From the NCBI GenBank assembly GCA_026193295.1, contig JAPHSB010000202.1, positions 1-9,682 of the forward strand: a stretch of DNA of 9,682 nt. Direction: 5' to 3'. Below the pieces are notes generated by a model. It did not search any database. It was not told where the DNA came from and was given only the letters and a program-made list of their open reading frames with translations. Source of the stretch: Lysobacterales bacterium. GTDB taxonomy: Bacteria > Pseudomonadota > Gammaproteobacteria > Xanthomonadales > SZUA-36. Made by a program: the position numbers and the translations under genes. How positions within the stretch are numbered: position 1 is the first letter of the stretch; each line of letters starts with the position of its first letter. This document shows, piece after piece, positions 1 through 7,158 of the stretch.

Positions 1-947
1 ATGATGGCCAGCAGCAGTGCGCCCATGCCATTGTGCGCGACGGCGTTGACCAGCGGCAGCTGCAGCAAGACGTTCTGAATGCCGAGGATCACCTGCGCCA
101 GGAGCAGTGCGCCGAGCACCAAACCATCCTGCCGGACCGCGCGAGCGCGGATCAGCCGCAGCGCCAGGACGCCCAGCACGAGAAAGGTTATCAGCGCTCC
201 TGCCCGGTGAGCCAGGTGGATGGCAACCCGAGCCGACATGTCCAGCACACCGCCTTCGTAGTCGACACCGATCGCACGCCACAGCACGAAGCCTTCCCCG
301 AAGTCGGCGTCCGGCCACATCGATCCCTGGCAGGTAGGGAAGTCGGGGCAGGCCAGGGCGGCATAGTTGGCGCTGGTCCAGCCGCCGAGCGCCAGCTGCA
401 GCACCAACACGAGCAGGCCTGCCAGGATCGCGAACCGAAACGGGGCCAGGCCGCCGGACTCGGCGCCGGAGCTGCTGCTCCGCCAGGCCAGCCAGAGCAG
501 CAGGCTGAAGGTCGCCAGGCCGCCCAGCAAGTGACCCATGACGACAAGCGGCAGCAGTTTCAGCGTGACGGTCCACATGCCGAGCGCCGCCTGGAACAGG
601 ATCAGCACCAGCAGCGCTGCGGCGAGCGTACGCAGCCCCTTGCCCCGGTTGGCTGCCTTCCAACTCAGGAAGTTGATCGCGACGACCAGCAGCACCAGCG
701 CGCCGGCCAGGTAGCGGTGCACCATTTCTTTCCACGCCTTGTGGGTCTCGACGGGGCGCTCCGGGAAGGCCCGGGCCGCCTGCGAGACCTCGTGCGGTTC
801 GTCCGGCCAGGTCAACTGGCCGTAGCAGCCGGGCCAATCAGGGCAGCCGAGGCCTGCATGCGACAGGCGGACATAGGCGCCGAGCACGATCACGGCGAAG
901 GCGACGATCGCAGCGATGACCACCAGCTTGTGCAGGGAAGATGTCAC
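1..947 (-). CDS. ctaA: Heme A synthase (CtaA/COX15), 3' end outside window
   Basis: Heme A synthase oxidises the C8 methyl of heme O to a formyl group, giving the heme A used by CoxA. It is an integral membrane protein. I read 315 residues from a GTG start; no stop appears before the left edge. Visible marks are the E74-x-x-H77-R motif, H139 in a GHLLGG stretch, H247 in HLAHR and H305 in AHNGMGA. These match the conserved Glu and four heme-ligand histidines of the family. Two cysteine pairs, C35/C41 (GCPDWPGC) and C200/C206 (CPDFPTC), sit in the extracytoplasmic loops after the first helix of each half, where disulfides are known in the family. About seven hydrophobic segments are present, with the last one cut by the edge. 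The GTG overlaps the TGA of the upstream Sco-like gene (GTGA), implying translational coupling. Only the last helix or so should be missing. Confidence 0.95.
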   Translation of the reverse strand, partial: MTSSLHKLVVIAAIVAFAVIVLGAYVRLSHAGLGCPDWPGCYGQLTWPDEPHEVSQAARAFPERPVETHKAWKEMVHRYLAGALVLLVVAINFLSWKAANRGKGLRTLAAALLVLILFQAALGMWTVTLKLLPLVVMGHLLGGLATFSLLLWLAWRSSSSGAESGGLAPFRFAILAGLLVLVLQLALGGWTSANYAALACPDFPTCQGSMWPDADFGEGFVLWRAIGVDYEGGVLDMSARVAIHLAHRAGALITFLVLGVLALRLIRARAVRQDGLVLGALLLAQVILGIQNVLLQLPLVNAVAHNGMGALLLAI

Positions 948-1561
948 GATTGCTCGTCCAGTTTCGACCAGGTCAGCAGCCGTTTCAGGTCGCTTTTCAG
1001 ATCATTGGGATCGTACCCGGCCGCGTAGAACAGCATTATATTCCCCAGGGGATCGATCACATAGGTGCTGCCCCGGGCAGGCGTTTCCGGCAGGTTGCGG
1101 CCCGCCACGTCCTGTAGCATGCGCCACAGGGATTCATCGGGGTTTTCCAGCAATTGGAAGGGCGCATAGATTTCCTGCACGGCAAGCCGTTCGGCAGCCC
1201 CATCGAGATCGTGCAGCAGAGCCACCTGTATGCGTGACTGCTGTCGCCCGGATGCCCGGTGAACCTGGCGCAGCTCCGCGACGACCTGCAGGCAGGTTTC
1301 GGCGCAGGGATTGGGCAGGGCGTGCAGGATCAGCCAGTGTTCCGTGAAGCTGTCGGCAACCGGCGTATCCATGACGCCATCGCGATACACGCCTGTCCAG
1401 GTCACGGGCAGGGGAGGCTGCACGAGCTGGCCCAGGTTGCGGGTCGACTGTGGCCGAAACTCGATGGTCCCGGTATACATCAACCAGGCCAGTACCAGCG
1501 GAAGAAAGAACAATGCCGCAATGATCAACAGTACCACCCGGGGCGAAAGTCTGGACTTCAT
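944..1561 (-). CDS. Sco-like thioredoxin-fold membrane protein of the cox cluster
   Basis: A 205-residue protein between SURF1 and ctaA, the place where Pseudomonas-type cox loci carry an uncharacterised conserved protein. It has one N-terminal membrane anchor (about residues 9-29) followed by a soluble, presumably periplasmic domain. C86 and C90 form a CxxxC motif (CAETC) like that of Sco copper chaperones. The Sco-like strand YVIDPLGN (167-174) and an ending of the type DPNDLKSDLKRLL also fit the thioredoxin fold. The histidine that Sco proteins place five residues before this Tyr is absent; alanine 162 is there instead. Copper binding of the standard Cys-Cys-His type is therefore doubtful, and a thiol-reductase role is an alternative. 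The start at 1561 was chosen because its ATG overlaps the SURF1 stop (ATGA), a GGGAG lies 10 bases upstream, and the anchor follows at once. A longer reading from 1732 only runs inside SURF1. Family placement is inference from motifs. Confidence 0.85.
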   Translation of the reverse strand: MKSRLSPRVVLLIIAALFFLPLVLAWLMYTGTIEFRPQSTRNLGQLVQPPLPVTWTGVYRDGVMDTPVADSFTEHWLILHALPNPCAETCLQVVAELRQVHRASGRQQSRIQVALLHDLDGAAERLAVQEIYAPFQLLENPDESLWRMLQDVAGRNLPETPARGSTYVIDPLGNIMLFYAAGYDPNDLKSDLKRLLTWSKLDEQS

Positions 1562-2310
1562 TCGGTTTGGTCTCCCGCATTGGAATTCGTCGGGCCGCCA
1601 GGCTGTCGCTGCAGCCGCGCACCGCGCCGCAGCCCCAGGGTGATCCAGATGACCAGGGCCGTGATGCTCAGGGCCAGCCATTGTACCGCGTAGGCGCCAT
1701 GCACGGCGGGCGCCATCACGGCGGGCGCCCACTGGCGGTCACCGAAGCCACTGGCTTCGCCGGCGTCGAGCTGCACGATCCAGGGCTGCAGTGGTTGGCC
1801 GAGTGCCGCGCTGATTCCCGCGAGGTCGAAGTAGGTGATGAGCTGTGGCCAGCGGTCGCTGGCCAGTACGTCGGCCTCGCCGAGCCGGGGGCCCGCGGCA
1901 ACGGGCGCAACCAGCCGTCCATGGAGGGTGTGTGGCGTAGCGTCCGTTGGTACTGCGGGCAGGCTGCCCCGATCCGGCGCCAGCGGCAGCCAGCCGCGGT
2001 TCACCAGTAGTGCCCGTCCGTCCGCCAGCGTGAACGGTGTCAGAACGTGCACTCCGGCGCGGCCCTTCCAGATCCTGTTATCGAGCAGCACATGGCGGAC
2101 CGGGTCGTAGCGCCCGAAAGCCTTCACCCGGGCAAACTGCTGCTCCGCGGCAAGTGCCTCCTCGACCCCCATCGACGGTGCGCTGTCGAAGCGCTCGAAC
2201 AGGGCGGACTTTTCAGCCTTGCGGTCCAGTTGCCAGATCCCGAGTCGCAGAAACAGGGCAGCCAGTATGATCAGGATCAAGCTCAGTTTGAATGATGGCC
2301 TGAAAGACAT
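1558..2310 (-). CDS. SURF1-family cytochrome oxidase biogenesis protein
   Basis: SURF1 proteins assist cytochrome c oxidase maturation, and bacterial homologues bind heme A and help deliver it to subunit I. The 250-residue product shows the usual plan. There is a transmembrane helix at about 8-24 running into GIWQL (24-28), then a large extracytoplasmic domain with LLDNR (75-79) and VNRGW (103-107). A second helix at about 206-226 is preceded by H204 in HGAYAVQW, a family hallmark. Length is typical. It is the first gene of a second minus-strand unit (SURF1, Sco-like, ctaA). Its start codon is 69 bases from the divergent DUF2909 start, so its promoter should lie in that short gap. Its TGA overlaps the next gene's ATG. 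The Shine-Dalgarno sequence is weak (GCAGAG just before the ATG). The gene is often called surf1 or shy1; I leave the symbol blank because bacterial usage varies. Confidence 0.95.
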   Translation of the reverse strand: MSFRPSFKLSLILIILAALFLRLGIWQLDRKAEKSALFERFDSAPSMGVEEALAAEQQFARVKAFGRYDPVRHVLLDNRIWKGRAGVHVLTPFTLADGRALLVNRGWLPLAPDRGSLPAVPTDATPHTLHGRLVAPVAAGPRLGEADVLASDRWPQLITYFDLAGISAALGQPLQPWIVQLDAGEASGFGDRQWAPAVMAPAVHGAYAVQWLALSITALVIWITLGLRRGARLQRQPGGPTNSNAGDQTE

Positions 2311-2339
2311 CTCTGCGTCACGTCTTGGGATGGCGATCG

Positions 2340-2345
2340 ACTATA
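2340..2345 (-). promoter_or_regulatory. Possible -10 box for the SURF1/Sco-like/ctaA operon
   Basis: On the minus strand this reads TATAGT (5 of 6 to consensus). It overlaps the -10 of the opposite gene and lies 29 bases before the SURF1 ATG. No convincing -35 is seen (CGAAAC at the expected place). If real, the two divergent promoters would share one melting site and compete. Confidence 0.3.
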
Positions 2346-2347
2346 AT
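2342..2347 (+). promoter_or_regulatory. Perfect -10 box for the DUF2909 gene
   Basis: TATAAT matches the sigma-70 -10 consensus exactly. It lies 32 bases before the ATG at 2380, giving a leader of roughly 26 bases. I see no good -35 at 16-18 bases spacing: TTGGGA at 2325-2330 is too close. The promoter may be weak or activator-dependent. Confidence 0.5.
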
Positions 2348-2379
2348 CAAGGGCACGAAGCTGTTTCGTGGAGACTGTC

Positions 2380-2637
2380 ATGGCCATCAAGATATTCATC
2401 ATCGTCGGTCTGCTTCTGATCCTCTACAGCCTGGGTTCAGCCCTGATTTTCCTGGTCAAGGACCACGGCGAGGGTGATCGAACGGTCAAGCGGCTTACCT
2501 GGCGCATCGCCCTGTCCCTGCTTTTGTTCCTGGGTCTTTGGGCAGCCTATCAGATGGGTTATATCGAACCCAAGAGCGGCCCGGTGAATTGGCCGCAAAG
2601 CGACCAGGAAAGCGGGCAACCGGCCAAACCCGAATAG
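2380..2637 (+). CDS. Twin-transmembrane DUF2909 protein
   Basis: An 85-residue membrane protein of unknown function that resembles the DUF2909 (twin transmembrane) family found beside coxC in gammaproteobacterial oxidase loci. Two hydrophobic helices (about 4-26 and 41-60) flank a short charged loop containing FLVKDHGEGDRTVKRLTWR. The FLVKD and LTWR(I/V)ALS elements are what I recognise from the family. The tail is hydrophilic and Pro/Gln-rich. The ATG at 2380 is preferred over an in-frame GTG at 2368, because that GTG is part of the Shine-Dalgarno GGAG (2370-2373), which sits 6 bases before the ATG. The gene is inverted relative to all cox genes here. It is divergent from SURF1 and convergent with coxC, and has its own perfect TATAAT box. 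Conservation of position suggests a link to the oxidase; no biochemical role is known to me. Confidence 0.88.
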   Translation: MAIKIFIIVGLLLILYSLGSALIFLVKDHGEGDRTVKRLTWRIALSLLLFLGLWAAYQMGYIEPKSGPVNWPQSDQESGQPAKPE

Positions 2638-2641
2638 CGGA

Positions 2642-2663
2642 AAGCCCGCCGGATGGCGGGCTT
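2642..2663. terminator. Hairpin between convergent DUF2909 and coxC genes
   Basis: A perfect 9-bp inverted repeat, AAGCCCGCC and GGCGGGCTT, surrounds the loop GGAT. It begins 5 bases after the DUF2909 stop and lies 27 bases beyond the coxC stop. It is well placed to end both transcripts. The T-tracts are short on both strands (CTTCCC on plus, CTTTCC on minus), so termination efficiency is uncertain. Confidence 0.7.
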
Positions 2664-2689
2664 CCCTGCGCGGCTGTGCGCCGGCTGCG

Positions 2690-3559
2690 TCAGTAAACGT
2701 ACACGAACAGAAACAACCCCAGCCAGACCACGTCCACGAAGTGCCAGTACCAGGCGACCGCTTCGAAGCCGAAATGGTGTTCCGGCTTGAAGTGGCCACG
2801 CATGCTGCGGATCGCGATAACGGTCAGCATGATGGCGCCCAGCGTCACGTGCATGCCGTGGAACCCCGTTAGCATGAAGAACGTCGAGCCATAGATGCCG
2901 GAGCCGAGCGTCAGCCCCAGTTGCTGATAGGCTTCCTTGTACTCTTCAACCTGCAGGAACACGAAAACGAACCCGAGCGCCACGGTCGCCAGCAGCCACA
3001 GCACCAGTCCCTTGCGGTGGTCTTTCTTCAGGGCATGGTGGGCAAGCGTCACAGTGACGCCGGAGGACAGCAGGATCAGGGTATTGATGAACGGCACGCC
3101 GAAGGCGGGGATCGTGCGGAATGGCCCGCCCAGCTGCGCCGGTCCCGCCGTTGGCCAGACCGCATCATAACCCTGCCACAAGAGCTCGTTGGTTGACGCG
3201 CCGGTGCCCTCTCCCCCGAGCCACGGTACGGAGAACATTCGGGCGTAAAACAAGGCACCGAAAAAGCACGCAAAGAACATGACTTCGGAAAAAATGAACC
3301 ACATCATGCCCATTCGGAACGACGTATCGACCTGGGCGTTGTACAGGCCCGCTTCGCTCTCGCGGATGACCTGTCCGAACCAACCGAACATCATGTAAAT
3401 GAGGATCAACGCGCCGACCGCGAAGGCCCACGGCGCCAGTGAATAGTCATTGACCCAGAACGCGGCGCCGCCCAGCATGGTGATCATGCCCAGCGAGCCG
3501 ACGATCGGCCACTTGGTGCCGTGCGGCACGTAGTATTGGTCTGCTGTGTGTTGCGCCAT
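2690..3559 (-). CDS. coxC: Cytochrome c oxidase subunit III
   Basis: Subunit III (also ctaE) of the aa3/caa3-type oxidase, a seven-helix protein that carries no metal and stabilises the active site and proton uptake of subunit I. The 289 residues hold about seven hydrophobic segments (near 18-36, 41-62, 83-105, 154-173, 186-206, 226-250 and 266-287). Conserved family stretches include the buried Glu92 in MMWFIFSEVMFF, GFHGMHVTLG (232-241), and the C-terminal HFGFEAVAWYWHFVDVVW. The N-terminus (MAQHTADQYYVPHGTKWPIVGS) is the form common in gammaproteobacteria. It lies 18 bases after ctaG. That gap holds an ACGAGG site 8 bases from the ATG, and a TAGGAG that overlaps the ctaG stop. It is the last gene of the structural operon and is followed by the convergent terminator. 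Confidence 0.97.
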   Translation of the reverse strand: MAQHTADQYYVPHGTKWPIVGSLGMITMLGGAAFWVNDYSLAPWAFAVGALILIYMMFGWFGQVIRESEAGLYNAQVDTSFRMGMMWFIFSEVMFFACFFGALFYARMFSVPWLGGEGTGASTNELLWQGYDAVWPTAGPAQLGGPFRTIPAFGVPFINTLILLSSGVTVTLAHHALKKDHRKGLVLWLLATVALGFVFVFLQVEEYKEAYQQLGLTLGSGIYGSTFFMLTGFHGMHVTLGAIMLTVIAIRSMRGHFKPEHHFGFEAVAWYWHFVDVVWLGLFLFVYVY

Positions 3560-3577
3560 GGTTAAGCCTCGTTACTC

Positions 3578-4180
3578 CTAGCGGCTGCCGCTTACTTCCG
3601 CCGGGTTCGAATCGCCAAACGCGGCCAGCGCTTCGGCGCTTTGATTCTTATCCCGGAAGAACGTATAGGACAGGGTGATTTCCTTGATGTGGTCGGGCAG
3701 ATCCGGCTGTATGAAGTAGTAAACCGGCATCTCCCTGCTTTCATTCGCCTGCAACACCTGTTCGGTGAAGCAGAAGCACTCGGTCTTGACGAAATACAGG
3801 CTGGCTTCCGGCGGCGTGACGTTGTAGATCGCACGGCCGGCCATGGGCTCGGCGCTGTTGTTCATCGCGAGGTAAAACGCTTCGCTCATCTCGCCCAGTG
3901 AAACGGTGGCGGTTTTCTGCTTCGCCTGGAACAGCCAGGGCAGCCCGGAATTGACGGTTGCGTCGAACCGGATCTTGACCTGCCGGTCGGACTTCTGCAG
4001 CTGCTGGCCGCTCTCGGCGACCTGGATCCCGCGCCCGCCAAAACCCGTAAGGTCGCAGAACACGCTGTAGAGGGGCCACAAGGCAAAGCCGAAGCCGAAC
4101 ATGGCTACGGCCACCAGTACCAGTCGGCGCACGATCCGGGTGTGCGAAGCAGGCCTGGGCTGTGGTTGCTCAGTATTCAT
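3578..4180 (-). CDS. ctaG: CtaG/COX11 copper chaperone for the CuB site
   Basis: COX11-type CtaG delivers copper to the CuB centre of subunit I. The 200-residue protein has a short cytoplasmic N-terminus, one transmembrane helix (about 19-37), and a periplasmic immunoglobulin-like domain. The copper-binding pair C135/C137 is present in the diagnostic ECFCF motif, together with C42 in YSVFCDLTGFGG just after the membrane helix. Other family signatures are RFDATVNSGLPW, MAGRAIYNVTP, and PVYYFIQPDLP with the following SYTFF. Length is normal. It lies 3 bases after the 42-residue small protein, with no strong Shine-Dalgarno, so coupled translation is likely. It should not be confused with the unrelated multi-helix CtaG of Bacillus. 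Confidence 0.97.
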   Translation of the reverse strand: MNTEQPQPRPASHTRIVRRLVLVAVAMFGFGFALWPLYSVFCDLTGFGGRGIQVAESGQQLQKSDRQVKIRFDATVNSGLPWLFQAKQKTATVSLGEMSEAFYLAMNNSAEPMAGRAIYNVTPPEASLYFVKTECFCFTEQVLQANESREMPVYYFIQPDLPDHIKEITLSYTFFRDKNQSAEALAAFGDSNPAEVSGSR

Positions 4181-4183
4181 GGT

Positions 4184-4312
4184 TCACGATTTCAGCACGC
4201 CGGACAGGATGAAGGTGATGAAAATCAGGGCCGCGACGGCGCCCAGCACCCAGGCGGTTCTGACTGCCCGGCTGCGCCGCGCTGCGATCTCGTCCCGGCC
4301 GACCTTCTCCAT
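4184..4312 (-). CDS. Cytochrome oxidase small assembly protein (42 aa, one TM)
   Basis: A 42-residue protein between coxA and ctaG. It has a charged N-terminus (MEKVGRDEIAARRSRAVRTA) followed by a single hydrophobic helix (about 22-39) and a short LKS tail. Many proteobacteria carry a gene of this size and shape at this spot, annotated as a cytochrome oxidase small assembly protein; its mechanism is not established. The ATG at 4312 is 8 bases after the coxA TGA, with GCGAGGG between as ribosome binding site. A longer in-frame reading starting at 4438 lies within coxA in another frame and is unlikely. Identification rests on position, length and topology (basic segment then one helix), since so short a protein has little else to compare. 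Topology by the positive-inside rule is N-in, C-out. Confidence 0.8.
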   Translation of the reverse strand: MEKVGRDEIAARRSRAVRTAWVLGAVAALIFITFILSGVLKS

Positions 4313-4320
4313 GCCCTCGC

Positions 4321-5967
4321 TCAGTGAGCCTCTCCGGCATGTGCCACCGTGGTCGCGTCGATCACCGGCGGCGTGTTGAAGGAGTGGTAAGGCGGCGGCG
4401 AGGACAGGATCCACTCGAGTCCCCTGGCGCCTTCCCACACGCGCCCGGAAGCCGCCTCGCGGCTCTTGTACACGCAGTGCAGGATCACGCCGACGAAAAT
4501 CAGCTGGGAGGCGCCGAAAATGAAGCCCCCGATCGACGAGATCATGTTGAAGTCGGCAAACTGCGTCGAGTAGTCAGGGATGCGTCGTGGCATGCCGGCC
4601 AGCCCCAGGTAGTGCTGCGGGAAAAACAGGATGTTGACCGAGATGGCCGAAATCCAGAAGTGGATCTTGCCCCACTTTTCTGAGTACATGTGGCCGGTCC
4701 ACTTGGGCAGCCAGTAATAGGCGCCCGCCATCAGCGCGAACACCGAGCCGGGCACCAGCACGTAGTGGAAATGCGCGACCACGAAGTAGGTATCGTGATA
4801 CTGAAGGTCGGCTGCCGTGATGGCCAGCATCAGGCCGGACAGGCCGCCGATGGTGAACAGCACAACGAAGCCGATCGCGAACAGCATCGGCGTCTCGAAG
4901 GTCATCGAGCCTTGCCACATCGTGCTGACCCAGTTGAATACCTTGACCCCGGTGGGTACGGCTATGAGCATCGTGGCGTACATGAAGTACAACTCGCCGG
5001 TCAGCGGCATGCCCACCGTGAACATGTGGTGCGCCCACACGATGAACGACAGGAAAGCGATGCTGGCCGTGGCGTAGACCATCGCGGTGTAGCCGAACAG
5101 CGGCTTGCGCGCGAAGGTCGGGATGATCTCGGAGACCACGCCGAAGGCCGGCAGGATCATGATGTACACCTCGGGGTGCCCGAAGAACCAGAAGATGTGC
5201 TGGAACATGACCGGGTCGCCGCCGCCGGCCGCGTTGAAGAAACTGGTGCCGAAGAAATGGTCGGTCAGCAGCATGGTCACCGCGCCCGCCAGCACCGGCA
5301 TCACCGCGATCAGCAGGAACGCCGTGATCAGCCAGGTCCAGACGAACAGCGGCATCTTGAGCAGGGACATGCCGGGCGCCCGCATGTTCAGGATTGTGGC
5401 GATCACGTTGATCGAGCCCATGATCGACGAAATGCCCATCATGTGCACCGCGAAGACGACGAAGGCGAAACTTTGGCCGCCCTGCAGGCTGAGCGGCGGA
5501 TACAGGGTCCAGCCGGCCGCCGGGCCACCGGAATCCATCAACAGCGTGCTCAGCAGCATGGCGAACGCAAAGGGCAGGATCCAGAAGCTCCAGTTGTTCA
5601 TGCGTGGCAGGGCCATGTCCGGCGCCCCGATCATCATCGGGATCATCCAGTTGGCGAAGCCTACCCAGGCCGGCATGACCGCACCGAACACCATGATCAG
5701 CGCGTGCATGGTCGTCATCTGGTTGAAGAAGTCCGGCTCCACCAGCTGCAGGCCGGGCATGAACAGCTCGGCCCGGATGACCATGGCCATGGCGCCGCCG
5801 GTGAAGAACATCAGCAAGGCGAATACCAGGTACAGCGTGCCGATGTCCTTGTGATTGGTCGTGAACAGCCAGCGGTTCAGAAAGCCGGTGGGCTTATGAT
5901 CGTGGTGATCGTCATGGGCAGCGTGGCTCTCGTGATCATGGCCGTGAGTATGTTCGATGCTCATCAT
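4321..5967 (-). CDS. coxA: Cytochrome c oxidase subunit I (heme a, heme a3-CuB)
   Basis: Subunit I (also ctaD) reduces O2 to water and pumps protons. The 548 residues contain about twelve helices and all key residues. H88 and H401 are the heme a ligands and H399 the heme a3 ligand (VVAHFHYVL). H264, H313 and H314 bind CuB. Y268 in GHPEVY is the tyrosine crosslinked to H264. E266 in the same motif marks an A1-type D channel, D117 sits at the likely D-channel entry ([12 protein letters not shown]), and K342 in PTGVKVFNW belongs to the K channel. The N-terminus is unusual: nine histidines lie within residues 6-24. Start: two adjacent ATGs (5967 and 5964) follow AGGA at 6 and 9 bases, so either could serve. 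The gene lies 16 bases after coxB. It is complete, with no sign of damage. Confidence 0.98.
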   Translation of the reverse strand: MMSIEHTHGHDHESHAAHDDHHDHKPTGFLNRWLFTTNHKDIGTLYLVFALLMFFTGGAMAMVIRAELFMPGLQLVEPDFFNQMTTMHALIMVFGAVMPAWVGFANWMIPMMIGAPDMALPRMNNWSFWILPFAFAMLLSTLLMDSGGPAAGWTLYPPLSLQGGQSFAFVVFAVHMMGISSIMGSINVIATILNMRAPGMSLLKMPLFVWTWLITAFLLIAVMPVLAGAVTMLLTDHFFGTSFFNAAGGGDPVMFQHIFWFFGHPEVYIMILPAFGVVSEIIPTFARKPLFGYTAMVYATASIAFLSFIVWAHHMFTVGMPLTGELYFMYATMLIAVPTGVKVFNWVSTMWQGSMTFETPMLFAIGFVVLFTIGGLSGLMLAITAADLQYHDTYFVVAHFHYVLVPGSVFALMAGAYYWLPKWTGHMYSEKWGKIHFWISAISVNILFFPQHYLGLAGMPRRIPDYSTQFADFNMISSIGGFIFGASQLIFVGVILHCVYKSREAASGRVWEGARGLEWILSSPPPYHSFNTPPVIDATTVAHAGEAH

Positions 5968-5983
5968 TCAGTTTCCTGCTCGT

Positions 5984-7144
5984 TTATCCGTTTTTGATGC
6001 GGGCGATGGCCTGGGGCTGGACCACGTCACCGGTGTCGTTGCCAAAGGCGTTGCGCGTGTAGGTAAGGGCCGCGGCGATGTCCGCTTCGGACAGCATCTT
6101 GCCCCAGGCCTGCATCGCCGTGCCGTCGCGGCCATTCAGCACGATTTCAATATGGTCCTGCAGCGGGCCGGTGGCGACTTTGCTGCCGGCCAGGGCCGGG
6201 AAGCCCGGGGCCAGCCCCTGGCCGTCCGCCTGGTGACAGGTGGCGCACTGCGTGGCATAGACACTCTCTCCCAGGCTCATCAGTTCCTCGCGGCTCCACA
6301 GGCGCTCGACATCGGCTTGCTCATGCGCCATGTCGCGGCGTTGCTCCTGGATCCAGCTTGCGAATTCCGCCTTGGGCAGCACCTTGAGCACGATCGGCAT
6401 GAAACCGTGGTCCTTGCCGCACAACTCGGCGCACTGGCCACGGTACACGCCAGGCTCCAGGATCTCCGTCCAGGCCTCGTTGATGAACCCGGGAATGGCG
6501 TCCCGCTTCCAGCCCAGCGCCGGCACCCACCAGGAGTGGATCACGTCGTCGGAGGTGATGATGAACTTGATCTTGGTCTCCGCCGGCAACACCAGCGGCT
6601 TGTCGACATCCAGCAGGTAGTTTTCCACGCTGGCCGGATCGGTGCCCGACTGCAGGCGGCGAGCGGCGTTCGACTCGGGGTGCAGGGATGAAATGAAGCG
6701 GACCTCGTCCTCGATGTAGTCGTATTTCCAGCGCCACTGGAAGCCGGTAATTTTCACCGTCATCTCCGTTTCGGGCGCAACCTCCATATCGATCAGGGCC
6801 CGGGTGGCCGGCACCGCCATGACCACCAGGATCACCACCGGGATGATGGTCCAGGCGATTTCCGCCTTGGTGCTGTGGGTGAACCTGGCAGCCTCGTACC
6901 CCCGTGATTTCCGGTGCAGCACGATGGAAATGAACATGGCGCTGAACACGATCACGCCAATCACCACGCAAATCCACAGGATGGTCATGTGCAGGTGGTA
7001 GTGGGTCAGGGACTGGGGCGTAACACCCCGTGTCATGTTGATCGCGTTCCCGGTGTAGCCGGGCGCGGCCAGCAGCAGCCAGAAGGCCGCCATGACGGCC
7101 GCTGTCACCGCTGCGCCAACAATGAAAGTATTCTGTTTCTTCAT
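5984..7144 (-). CDS. coxB: Cytochrome c oxidase subunit II with fused cytochrome c domain (caa3-type)
   Basis: Subunit II (also ctaC) takes electrons from cytochrome c and passes them through CuA to heme a. The 386-residue product has an N-terminal hydrophobic segment (about 9-27, possibly a signal peptide) and two membrane helices (about 53-77 and 96-113). A cupredoxin domain follows. CuA ligands are all visible: H203, C238, E240, C242, H246 and M249 (CAELCGKDHGFM). The aromatic electron-entry patch FQWRWKY is at 135-141. Residues from about 290 form a c-type cytochrome: CATCH at 300-304 with probable Met ligand M344, making this caa3-type. An insertion at about 158-176 (ESNAARRLQSG and following) enlarges the cupredoxin loop. 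The start at 7144 was chosen because the ATG is followed by MKKQNTF and the first helix, 14 bases after the upstream gene, with GGTGAG just before it. A longer reading from 7216 overlaps that gene. Confidence 0.97.
   Translation of the reverse strand: MKKQNTFIVGAAVTAAVMAAFWLLLAAPGYTGNAINMTRGVTPQSLTHYHLHMTILWICVVIGVIVFSAMFISIVLHRKSRGYEAARFTHSTKAEIAWTIIPVVILVVMAVPATRALIDMEVAPETEMTVKITGFQWRWKYDYIEDEVRFISSLHPESNAARRLQSGTDPASVENYLLDVDKPLVLPAETKIKFIITSDDVIHSWWVPALGWKRDAIPGFINEAWTEILEPGVYRGQCAELCGKDHGFMPIVLKVLPKAEFASWIQEQRRDMAHEQADVERLWSREELMSLGESVYATQCATCHQADGQGLAPGFPALAGSKVATGPLQDHIEIVLNGRDGTAMQAWGKMLSEADIAAALTYTRNAFGNDTGDVVQPQAIARIKNG
6041..6277 (-). other. Cytochrome c domain at the CoxB C-terminus
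   Basis: This segment encodes about residues 290-368 of CoxB. It holds one heme c attachment site, C300-A-T-C303-H304, a GLAPGFPALAGS stretch and the methionine M344 in GTAMQAWG. An AALTYTRNAFGN helix closes the fold. This is the pattern of a class I cytochrome c. Such a fusion is known from caa3 oxidases and gives the enzyme a tethered electron donor. Confidence 0.93.
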
Positions 7145-7158
7145 TCGCTCACCAAGCC

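Noticed and set aside
33..1028. Plus-strand open frame of 331 codons opposite ctaA
   Set aside because: The translation is Gln/Arg/His-rich with no recognisable motif, and the minus strand clearly encodes heme A synthase. It is a GC-bias shadow.
2368..2379. Upstream GTG start adding four residues to the DUF2909 protein
   Set aside because: The GTG overlaps the GGAG ribosome binding site that is well spaced for the ATG at 2380.
2670..2688. Second small inverted repeat (CGGC ... GCCG) after the main hairpin
   Set aside because: Only four base pairs in a GC-rich stretch with no T-tract; expected by chance.
5105..5854. Plus-strand open frame of 249 codons opposite coxA
   Set aside because: Antisense shadow in another frame of the same coxA region; Met/Ser/Pro-rich and without any fold signature.
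4690..5997. Plus-strand open frame of 435 codons opposite coxA and the coxB end
   Set aside because: Low-complexity Gln/His/Arg/Glu composition, lying antisense to highly conserved coxA codons; no ribosome binding site or family resemblance seen.
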